Shown here one piece after another: positions 37,601 to 49,600 of a stretch of 64,000 nucleotides of DNA. The position numbers were made by a program, and so were the translations under genes. Within the stretch, counting starts at the first letter, position 1. The number at the start of each line of letters is the position of its first letter. The notes beneath the pieces were generated by a model. The model did not search any database. It was not told the origin of the DNA and was given only the letters and a program-made list of their open reading frames with translations. Origin of the DNA: Gymnothorax reevesii (lineage: Eukaryota > Chordata > Actinopteri > Anguilliformes > Muraenidae); assembly GCA_029721435.1 (NCBI GenBank), contig CM056587.1:15657667-15721666 (forward strand). Direction: 5' to 3'.

Positions 37601-40600
37601 TTATTTTTTAGCTGTGGGCCTTGCTGGCACAGTATGGCGTAAATGGCTATGCTGAGCAGAAAATCTGATGGTGTAATTAATTGATAGCAAGTTGTATGTT
37701 GATGTGCCACCATCTTTAGTGTTTCAGAGTATACCATTGTTATGTGCTGAACTGTGGCATCTCTGTGCACTTACAATCTCTTTGGCATGGCATTCATGCA
37801 TTGTTGCACTTATTAATCCATCAGGAAATATGCATCAGGCAGCGAAATAACACGTTTTATACAAATCGCAACTGATTTGTGGGTTTATAGTGGCTGAGCC
37901 AGATGCGCAGTCGTGGCTGGAGCAGAACGTGGTGACCCCATACTGGAAACCTCGGGCCCCTCGTTTCCCACACAGTCTCCACCTCCACTCAAACCTGTAC
38001 AACATCTGGTGAGAGTCCACTTACTGCTTTTCTGACAAAGTAATTTCTAAATTCATCAGTCGGTATTTCAGTATTGCAGTGTGTTGGCATATGCGTGTGT
38101 GCAAAATGTCACAATAAGTTTGTTTGTCCTGTGGGGTTAGTTGAGTTTTGTTTTTTTAGTCATTGGTAATTATCAGCTGTCCATCTTTCATTTAATACAA
38201 CAATATATTGACGTGTAGCATTAGCACCATCCATCCATCCATCTTCTTCCACCTATTTGGGGCCGGGTCGCGGGGGCAGCAGTCTAAGCAAGGATGCCCA
38301 GACTTCCCTCTCCCTGGACACTTCCTCCCGTTCTCCCGGGGGTAACCCGAGGCGTTCCCAGGCCAGCCGAGTTACATAGTCCCTCCAGCGTGTCTCCCGG
38401 CCTCCTCCTGGTGCGGCATGCCTGGAACACCCTCCCAGGAAGGCCTCCAGGGGGCATCTGATATAGTTGCCCGAGCCACCCCAGCTGGCTGCTCTCGACG
38501 TAGAGGAGCAGCGGCTCTGCTCTTAGCTCCTCCTGAGTGACAGAGCTCCTCACCCTATCTCTAAGGGAGTGGCCCGTCATACTGCGGAGGAAACCCATTT
38601 CAGCCACTTGTATCCGAGATCTTTTGGTCATGACCCAGAGTTCATGACCATAGGTGAGGGTAGGAAAGTAGATTGACTGGTAAATCGAGAGCTTCGCCTT
38701 TCGGCTCAGCTCCTTCTTCACCACAACAGATCGATACAATGACCGCATTACTGCTGCCACTGCACCGATCCGTCTGTCAATCTCACGCTTTATGCTTCCC
38801 TCACTCGTGCACAGGACCCCAAGATACTTGAACTCCTCCTCTTGAGGCAGGAGCTCTCCTCCAGCCCGGCATTGGCATTAGCACTAGCTTGTTCAAAAAA
38901 TGTCATCATACGTCGGTGTACCACAGGTTTTTCATTTTTATCCCCCTGGCATATAATGCGGGGGGATATAGCGATCAGTGTGTCCGTCCGTCCGTCTGTA
39001 AAAAAAAATTGTTTCCGGACCAGAAGTCGAAAACTATACCACTTACAAACACCAAATTTGGTTTGGAGCTTCTCCTTATGGTCTAGTTGTGCCTTTTGGG
39101 GGTTTCGGTCCGTCCGTCTGTCCACGCAACCTGTAGGTTACACAACCTACAGCCGGGGGGATCCGCCACTGCCAGATGGCTCTTGTTGTTTCTGGTTTTT
39201 TTTCTGTAAGATTGAAAGACCATAAGGCTCCATTCAAACAGTAAAATGTGGTCGTCTGTCTTCCTCTCCCACACTATGACAGGAACGAAAAATAAAATGT
39301 GCATTTCTCAACCTCATGTTTTTGGCTGCAAATTCTCACCAGTGTCTGTAAGCTAGCTAATGAATGCTGCCAGTATGATTACTTATCTGCTTTGCAAATT
39401 TTTCATCGGCTGATAGTGTTGCAGTAAATCTGGCAGCAACGAAAAACAGATACTCCTGCACCGTAGGCTTGTAGAATAATTGGGTTATTTTTTGTCAGAA
39501 GCATCTGTTCATCTCTTTTTGTTCATTGCAAAGTCTCTGCGTTTGTTGTCTGACAGTGATTGTTTTATGTGATGTATTTTTAATAAAACCAGACTTAGTG
39601 TATTTTGATGGTGTGCAGTTACTGTGTTTGACACTACCGAACCAGATCTATCTTTGTTTCCCCTCTCCCAATCTTCAGGGATCAGCACTTGTACAACTCT
39701 GATCCTCTCTATCTACCTGAAGAGAAGGCCTTTGTCACTGAGACGCAAGTTATACGTGAAGTTCTGTGGTGAGATGCCCATTATGTACATGAAACTACAA
39801 ATTATCCATGGAATAAGTGGTCTTTGGTTTGTCCCTTACTTCTGAGAAATTGATGTAAATTCATGTTCCCGTATTATGGCCTGGAGTTCTGGTAGCAAAT
39901 AATATTCAGTTCCACCTCTGTAATCATTCTGCATTGACCATCGCATTGATTCATTCCGCGTTGCAGAGGAAGTTTCCAGAACACCACTAATGTTTACTTT
40001 ATGTGCTTTCCCAGGCTTCTCTCCGGGGTGAGAAAATCCTTCATATTCCTGCAGCATGATGGGAAGGTGTCTGTGAGGGAGGACGTGGTGGTCACTCACC
40101 TGACCAATGTGAGTTCACCTCTGATGCTACCCCTGTGCCTTGGTGCAAGTAGACATTTCTGTCCTAACGGGCCTGTTCTTTACAGGGTGTAGCCTGTACC
40201 GTTACAAATAAAGAGTAGAGTTTTTATCCCTCAGCCAAACTTTGGCCAGAGGGGTATTGTTGTCACCTGCGTGTCTGTCTGTCGTCTGTCCATGACTTTG
40301 TCCGGGTCAGTACTCCGCAACTAACCATTGCAGCTTCACCAAATTTGGTATGGTAACTCACTATGACCTATAAATGTGCAACATCAGGTTTTTTGATGGA
40401 TTTGACCTTTGACCTTAACGCTGTGACCTTGATCATGGAAATCTTGTCCGGGGCAGTACTCAGCAACTAATGATCGCAGCTTCACCTAATTTGGTATGGT
40501 AACTCAATATGACCCATACATGTGCAATGTCAGGTTTTTTTTCTAGATTTGACCTCTGACCTTAGCACTGTGACCTTCAGCGTGGAAATCTTGTCCGGCC

Positions 40601-43600
40601 AGGTACAAAGTAACTATTGGTCGTAGCTTCATCAAATTTGGTGTGGTAACTTGCTGTGACCCATAGATGTGCAATGTCAGGTTTTAGGCTGGAATTGACC
40701 TTTGACCTTAGCGCTGTGACCTTGATGCAGGAAATCTTGTCCAGACCAGCACTCAGCAACTATTGATTGTAGCTTCACCAAATTTGGTATGCTAACTCAC
40801 TGTGACCCATAGATGTGTAGTGCCAGGGTTTTGGCTGGAGTTGACCTTTGACCTTCACCGTGGAAATCTTCTGCGCCCAGTACTCAGTAACTATTGATGG
40901 CAGCTTTGTCAATTTTGGTATGGTAACTCTCTGTGACTCATAGATGTGCACAGGCCGAGGGGTATTCAGCAACGCGTTATGTTTTAAGTTGCATTTTTAA
41001 TTTGTCCCGAATGACCAAACAAGTTAACGTTTAATCCTGCTACACAAATATATGGTGGGGATGGTTATGGTAATGATAATGACCGTGATGTTGGTGATTA
41101 TGATGATGATGACGATGATTATGGCGATATCGGTGATGATAATTGCGATTTTGGTGATTAGAAGGTTGGTGATAATGATTACGATGTTGATGATTATGAT
41201 GATAATGATGGCGATTATGGCTGGTGTTGATTGCAATTTTGGTGAATAGGATGGTGGTGATAATGATTGCTAACAAGTGTTGGTTATTAGGATGTAAATG
41301 ATGATGATGATTCAATTGATTGCAATTTTGGTGATTAGGATGATGATGATGGTGATTGCGGTGGTGATTATGATGATGATGACGATGATTGCGATGGTGA
41401 TTAAGATGATGATGATGATTGCGATGCTGATGATGATTGCAATGTTGGTGATTAGGATGGCGATGATCCCTACTCACTCTCTCCCCTGTGCTGCAGAACT
41501 GCCTGCGTTCAGTCCTGGAGCACGTTGCTGCGTACGGTCAGGCCGTCCTGCAGCTGCAGCGGTTTATCGATGAGGTGACGGGGTGCAGTGTGGAGACCTG
41601 CCCCCCAGGCCCCTGCTCCTGTGCCAAAAAGGGATCAGACCCTCCTTTCCGCACCTACCAGGCCTTTGTCTGGGCGCTGTACAAGTACTTTGTCAGCTTC
41701 AAGGAGGAGCTCACCTCTATCGAGAGGGTCATCATAGGCAAAGGTGCGTGTGAGAAACTGTGAGGCATGAGATCCTGAATATTGTGGTTACCTTCAATAA
41801 TGGAAAATATGATGGAACCACAACATGCTTCTTGGTATATATGAGCTTAATTAGGAGTTGTTTTTAGTCACTTTGCTGGGAAGAATCTCAGTCTTTTAGG
41901 GTAATTAGTCAGTTGGAAGTTTTGGGGAAGTTGGTCCCTGTGGGTTATCTCATTCGATGTCTGAGAGCAAAGCCCTTTTATATTATTATTATTAGGAGGG
42001 TTGCACAATGGTGTGGTGTGGAGCGCTGCCGCTTCACAGAAAGAGGGTTTTGGGTTTAAATCTGGCCTAGGGCATTCCTTTGTGGAGTTTGTATGTTCTC
42101 CTTGTGCTGGCAGGGGGTTCCTCTTGGAACTCTGGATTCTGGTTGCCGGACTTTAATACAAAGCGGATACTAATAACGCGAGCCAAGCCCTGAACAGCGA
42201 TATTACTGTATAAATTGGCTGTGCATGGAGGTGTAGCTTTATTAGCGCATCCTGCTAACAGCAAAAAAGTTAAATTGGTGAGTGACATCATCAATCACGG
42301 TAGCTTACTACTTAGTTCTGGTACAGTATACCTAGGTTAGTGTCTTTTATGGAAACCTGAACTACAAGTTATGTGAGTGAACTCACATTCTTACCATTTC
42401 CGTGAACATGATTAAAGTAGCGATGTGTGTTGTGTGATACCCTGACCATAGTCTAGATTCTGAATGGGACACTGGCATCAAAATCTTTCCACTCCTGCCA
42501 GTGATTGTACGTACTCATATGCTAAGCACCCTAACAAGACTTAGTAATTTTTTTTGACAATTAGAAGGTGTTGGTTGCTTTCTTGTGAGGTAGTCAGTGT
42601 GGCATATGGACTATCAGCTGAATGTTGGTACATCCACACTTCTGTAGACAAGCAGTACCTTCCTTCAGTTACCCTGGTGTAGTTATGTTGTCAATCAATG
42701 GGTCTTTGTGAGTTGGCCTCGAGGCCCCAGTACAGAACGTCCTGTGATAATTTGACATTTGCACAGATAAGACTGTGGCGACACCGTAATGGGTGTAAAT
42801 CGGAGATCATATTCACCCTAAATGACATCATTTTGACATGTGCATTGTTGTTATCAATCATTGTGAGAACTTGGCCAATCTATAGTCTTGAAAGTGCAGA
42901 CATGTACAAATGTCAAATAGTAAAATATGTTAAAGATGTCCAGCGTGAAAGACTTAAAAGTTTGTTTCTTGTAAATGAGTGTAGTGATGATAATGCCTTG
43001 AAATGCCCCTTATCTACCGCTGGCAGATGAGACAGTGACGCTATCGGCTGTCTTGGAGAGGCTGACCCCGCACCTCACCCAGATCAAAATGCTTCACCGC
43101 ATGTTCTGCACGGGAGTGGCAGAGGTGCCCCCTGGGACCCCAAACGTAGTGCGGGCCTCCCACCTGCTCAACACCCTGTACAAGTCCATCATCGAGTACG
43201 ACAGCGTCGGGGAAGCGTCCGAACACACGGTGAGTCCACAGTCATTTATGAATAACCGGAAGCATCTCGTGGGGCCATTTATCAGTGATTGACGTGCACA
43301 ATATGGGGTAGTCATTGATGACCGAATGCCAGGCAGAATCCTGGCAGTCATTTATTTAGAAGTAATTATCAATCTTGGAGGGGTTATTTATGACTGACTG
43401 GCAAAATCACAGATGGTCATTATTGAATGAGTGACTTAAAAAATTGAGGCAGTTATGTATTGATCAGTGACAAGCCTAATCCGGGCAGTCATTTATGAAT
43501 GAGTGACTGGCAGAATCTCTGAATTCATTTATGGCAACAAGGCTGTCATTTATGAATGTGTGGCTATCAGCATGGCAGGCACTTATGAATGAGTCACCGC

Positions 43601-46600
43601 CAGAATCTCAGGAATCATCTATAAATGAGCGACATTCACTATCAGGAGTCATTTATCAATGAGTGACTGGCAGTTTTATCATTTAGATGCTCGTGCAATG
43701 CTAATCTGACCCATGAGCCTCAAGGTAATGTTGCTTAGTTGGCTACAAATGTTACTGAGGACACCAGTCCAATTTTGCCAGCAAAATGCAACTCCTTGTG
43801 AAATATGTTAGTAAAATAGACCGCTCCGTGTGGACTGTTACCCACATGCATAAATGGAAATATAACAAACATGCGCAAGAAGCTTTCATAATGAAATGCA
43901 TTTCACGACAAACTAACATTTTTATACCAGTAGCGTCCCTTAAGTCACCTGCCAGGTTGATACTGAGACAGTTTCCCTGTTTTTTGCAGTTTCATTGTCC
44001 TCTGTTGCTTTTTACTTTTATTCGCAAAAATGAATGAAAATGAAAATAAGATGAAAAATCTAAAAATGGTAATTGAAAATAAAAATCTGCTATATTTCTT
44101 TCACAAAATAGTTAAACCAACTGTAACAATAATTATTGTCATGGCTGAAGCATTTTTACTTATTCTCAGAATCCAGAATGTATTTTCTCATGTAGGCTCA
44201 TCGTATGGGTGTAAACCGATGTCAGTATTGGTGTAAAGGCACAGGATATAAGTCACTAGGAGTCGGTCTGTAAACCCAAAACCTGATCTATAAGCAGATT
44301 CAAAATTCACTGACAAAGTCTTCATAATCCACAAATATGAAACATGATACTCAAATGAATTCAAAATTCACAAACTAACACATCGTGACCTGCAAATAGA
44401 AAAGTGACCTGAGAACCAGAATTTCAATGAAGGAAAAATGATTTTTCCTCCTGTGTGGCTCCTCCTCTGTAGATTATCTTGCTTTTGTTTTCAGTATTTT
44501 GACACAGCTGTTTCATTGTTCTTCCACTTATAATTCCTGCAAATATCACAATCAGTAGACAAACACAGTCAGCCCTGTATGTATAAACCACTCGGTATGG
44601 AGTTGAAGAAGTAAAAGCGGACTACAGTGATGCCAAACTAAAACCTGACTGGCTCGATTGGAAACCAAAATCGGTCTTAGAATTACCTGAGCTCTATATT
44701 AACGGCTATCAAATGGAGATTTTGAGATAAAATCTGTGAAATAGTTTTGATTTCTAAAAATGGACCAGAGTCGGCTTGGTTAAGCACTTGGTTACAGCAC
44801 TTCTTTTATCATAATCCCGGAACCAAGGTACGGCTGAAATCCTGCATAAAACTGACTCTGTTGAACCCTGACCATACATGACTTCAGATGAATGTGGGCA
44901 GTTGGACGATCAGTAATGGGACGCCCCCGTCTGTCCCAGGTGGCTCTGCTGTTCTCTCTGTGGACAGAGACCGTTCGGCCGTACCTGGAGATGGTGGATG
45001 AGTGGATCGTTCACGGCCACCTGTTTGACCCAGCCAAAGAGTTCATCATACAGAGGTACGTCAGGTGCGCCAGCCAAAGAGTTCATCATGCAGAGGTACG
45101 TCAGGTGCACCAGCCAAAGAGTTCATCATACAGAGGTACGTCAGGTGCACCAATATATAATGATGGACACTTGTGTTTTTGTCCGAGAAAATGTATGGCA
45201 GGACATGCGGGTGTTTTGGTTTTTACCCTTCGGCCATCATTATGTCTGATGGGATACTGTCATCATGATGGCATCTGTACGTCTATCTGTGTGTCTGTCC
45301 GTCTCCCACATTTTGTACAGCCCAGTACTGGGTAGCTATCAATATTTCACACCTCATACTTATCGCATGCAAGGATCTTTGGCTGTTGTTGTGCAACGAC
45401 TTTCTTTTATTGGGATTTGACCTTTGACCAATGACCTAGGTTCAGTGACTTTGACCTTGGAAATTTTGTGCTGGCTGTTTCACGACAGTATTGGCAGCAG
45501 TGTGAGTTGGCCAGTTATGAAGTACATTGGATGGACCTGAGCATTGTCTACTTGTATTCCACATTTGACCTTTGACCTTTACAATATGACCTTGAGTACT
45601 TTTTCACTCTTGCGCAAAAAAAACCTAGAAACAAATCTCACAATTTCTTGATTTCAGCACAATGACACGATTGTGTGTAGGTGGTAATATTGCAAATAAA
45701 TGTTTCATTTCATCACTGTAACCAATTGATACTAATCATGCACAAAATGTGTTTTGATCAAATTGTGTTACAGTGACCTGCTGGGTTTATATCAGGTATT
45801 CATTTGCACCTTTGTGATTACTCCACTCCGTTGGAGATAATGGCGAGGCCGACAGGTCTTAAGTTTTAATGATGTTTTAAACTGGTGATTATACAGGAAC
45901 AAGGATGTGCCGGTGAATCACAGGGACTTCTGGTACGCCACGTACACCCTGTACAGCGTGTCGGAGACGGTGGAGAGCGAGGAGAAGCTGAGCGACGCGG
46001 CGAGCGGGAGCTCCTCCAGCGAGCAGCCGGCCAGCAGGGGGCAGAACACCATGGTGTCCTTCCTCAAACCCGTGCTCAAGCACATTATCATGGCCGGCAA
46101 GTCCATGCAGCTGCTCAAGAACCTGGACTGCAAGGACAGCGATGTGCCAGAGAGTTCTGCCAGAGGTAAGATGTGAAAAGTCATCTCTCCACTGCCAGAA
46201 GGACTGGCTTCCTGTCTGAATCTTGAATAATATTGTGCAAAACCTATTCTAGATGGCATATGGTGTACTCACCTGCAGATACATAGTGCTTCACAGATTA
46301 GACCACCACCTAATGTAAAGTTTATGCTACAGCTGCCCTAAATTAACCGTGTTGGTAATTACCTAAATAATTTTTATGTTTCTGTAATGGTTAATCCACC
46401 AGTATGCGCAAGCTCTTGAATCAAAATTATATTTTTAATGCTAAAATATGATTGTTATCAATGAATTTTCTAATTTACTGTTTTTTTGGTTTTTATGTTT
46501 GAATGAAGACTATTTAGTTGTTTCAGTTTTTTATTTGCAAAATAACAATCTAATTAATATAAATAAAAGTAACATAACAATAAACAATATAATTGTAATA

Positions 46601-49600
46601 TAACAAATTCATTTTTAGTTTTAAACAAGTTTTTGACAGATTTCTAAAATATTTATGTTTTCTTGTTTTTGTGACAGATGGTCTAATAAACTTGTTAAGC
46701 ACTGTAAACTGGCGTACACACATGCACGTTTTACAGCCTTGGATGAAAGTCATGTGTGACAGAATAGCAGATTTACCTCTGAAAGTCTGAGGGAAAAAAG
46801 AAAGTCACTCTATTTTGTTCAGATCAGAATTTCTTCCATTGCAATGATATGAATGGTGAATGTTTCTGAGTCATGTGGAACTGAGTTTTGGCAACTGTTG
46901 TTTCAGACGGGGAGAGGAAGAGTTTACACGCGCTGTTCCTGGAGTCTGTGCAGTCGCGCTTGCGCCGTGGGGAGGCGTCGCCCTCGGATACCGTCTCCCA
47001 GGAGCAGGACACCAAGAAGAGCCTGGTCAGGATGCAGTCCATGGTTGCCCGTCACCTGGAGCTCGGGGATATCCATGACCCCCTATTGGCTATTAACTTT
47101 GCCAGGTGGGTGGAGTTGTCATGCTGCTGGGCAGAGAGGAGTGGGGCCAAGGTATCGTCATATTTTGAGTTTGATAGCTCTGGGCTTATGAATGGCCATA
47201 AATATAATTGCCATTTTTCCTTATGTTTTAGATGTATTTTAGCTAAATTTGGATCACTAACTCTCCTGAGAGTGTCCTCATGACCGCAGCCTCCACTGCC
47301 ATCACAGCTAACACAACCAATGCATTACATTACATTATCGGCATTTAGCAGATGCTTGTTTTCAGAACGACGCACTACAAGAAGTGCATTTGAAAGGACA
47401 AGGAGTACGCAGAACCCTAAGGGAAATGGCATTTAAAACAGCAGTAGTGAAAATGCATCGAAAGGGCTTTGCTCTGTGAAATAGCTGTGGAGGAAAATAA
47501 AATTAGATCATAAAAACAATTTATTAAGCCAAAACAACATTTTATTAATGACTAATCCTAGTACCAGTTGTAACATTAGTTACGTGGGGAGAGGTTAAGT
47601 CTGAACAGGTGCATCTGTCCTGTATCCCTGAGTTGCGCAGATATTGTGCTGATGTGAGCTGACTGAGCACTGGATTGACAAGGTGGGGATTTTCACTGGG
47701 GTACGATGAGGAATACGCCCCACGTCCGCCAACATACATCCTGCAGTCAGGAACAGGACTGTTACCATAGAGATGAAAGGTGGTGATGATTGGGGCCTGC
47801 AGTTGCGGGTAGAGGCTACAGCTGGAAGGGGTACACAGTTTGGGGGTGCTGTAAGGGGGGTTGGAGAAATTGCAGCAGGTTTAAAAAGTGGGTCCAGCGC
47901 TAGGAATGTTTCAGGAAGCCGAGCGTGTGTCTGCACTGTTGATTGGGAGGGATACAGCAGGGCCCCAACTTCCTCTTTATGGTCACTCAGGCCCCCTGTT
48001 TCCCCCCAGACTGTACCTGGAGCAGAGCGACTTCCAGGAGAGGTTTTGGGGTGCTGACGTGACGGTGGGGCGCTCCTCAGAGTCAGTGACATGCCGTACC
48101 TTTGAGCTGACTCTGCGCTCCTGTCTGTACCCACATATACAGCAGCGCTACATCCAGTGCTGCGGCAAACTCATGAGCACCCTAAAGAAGGACTACAGGT
48201 GAGTGTACCGCACACGCACACACACACACATGCACGCACGCGCACACACACACGCACATTCTCTGACTGCGCCATGATCTCTGATCGCTCAGAGAGCACT
48301 GCATCACTGTGGTGATTAAACCACATGGGCTCAGGATTACTCTGGCAAACCTTTGTCTTGTTTGACTGTTGTATCATGGGCTTTATACTGAGCTCCTCCA
48401 TGTGCATACATGTGAAGCAATGATTGTTGCTGAGCAACGCATTTATGCCCAAAGTATACAGTTCCTTCAAATGAGCGAGATGCCAGCTGGAAAGCACTGC
48501 TAATTTTACTAATGAAGAAACGGCACCGCTTGCAGAGTCTTATGCAGTTCATAGACTTGTTAAAAGGTAAAAGAAACCTCACCAACACTTAAATAAAACT
48601 GAAGACCTGCAGGACGGGGAACAGCAGAGCGTTTCCATTTGATGATTAATGACGTGCTGCAGTGGGGGGTGGTGATGAATTCAAACGGCCTCGTTTGCCA
48701 AAGTGAAACCTCTCTATCAGCTCACAAATGACTGTCTCATCTTTCCTTGTTTATTCTGTAAGTGAGATGTGCCGCTGATGTTGTTAATCCTTTTCTGGTT
48801 CTGTTTGTAATATCATTAAATTGTCATGGATACGAGTCCAACTTTCCAACTTAAACCTGCCCCACACTAGGGGTAAAATTTGCACCCAGGTGCATCATTA
48901 AATTGGGTTTAAGTCAATGTGGTGTGTGAGTCATGACCTTAAGAGTGTTCTACCCTTCTGTTCAAAGTCAGATGCAATGTTCGACAGCTAATGCGCTCTG
49001 CTCATGGTGCGGACTTGCTCTGGCGGAATCTGCTGCTTTGATTTTGCACTTCCCTGCAATTCCTGCTTTGTGACTGGACCCCAGCATCTGATACTTGCCC
49101 TGTGATTGTGCGCTCTTTCGCAATTCCTACCCTGCCATTGGGTGCTTATTTGTGATTCCTGCGCTGTGATTGGTTCTCAGGCTGCTGGAGTACCTGCAGG
49201 CCATGCGCAGCTACTTCCTGCTGGAGGCAGGAGACACCATGTACGACTTCTACACGGCCATTTTCGACAAGGTGCAAGAGAAGCAGAGCTGGCAGCAGCT
49301 GTCCTTCCTGAATGTGCAGCTGCAGGAGGCGGTGGGACAGTGCCGCCCAGAGGACAGTGCCAGGTAGTGCGGCAAGAACATATTTCCTCAGCTCATACAC
49401 ACCAAACACGCTCACTCACAGCTCTGAAGATTAAAACAAGCAGACATTTCAAAATGGGAGAAAGACTTGAGAAATACTTCAACCTGATCTAACTCATGGC
49501 CAGTTTATGCATTCAGTTTTGCATTTTCTGATTCAAATGCAGGTGTTATTGTAATTGTGTTTTCCCTACAGCACGCAGCACCTGCCACTGTGGTCTACAA

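Noticed and set aside
41040..41477. Long His/Asn-rich and Ile- or Met-rich frames
   Set aside because: Low-complexity translations of the GAT microsatellite in tubgcp5 intron 9.
45889..46259. Antisense frames over tubgcp5 exon 13
   Set aside because: Shadows of a GC-rich coding exon read in its conserved frame.
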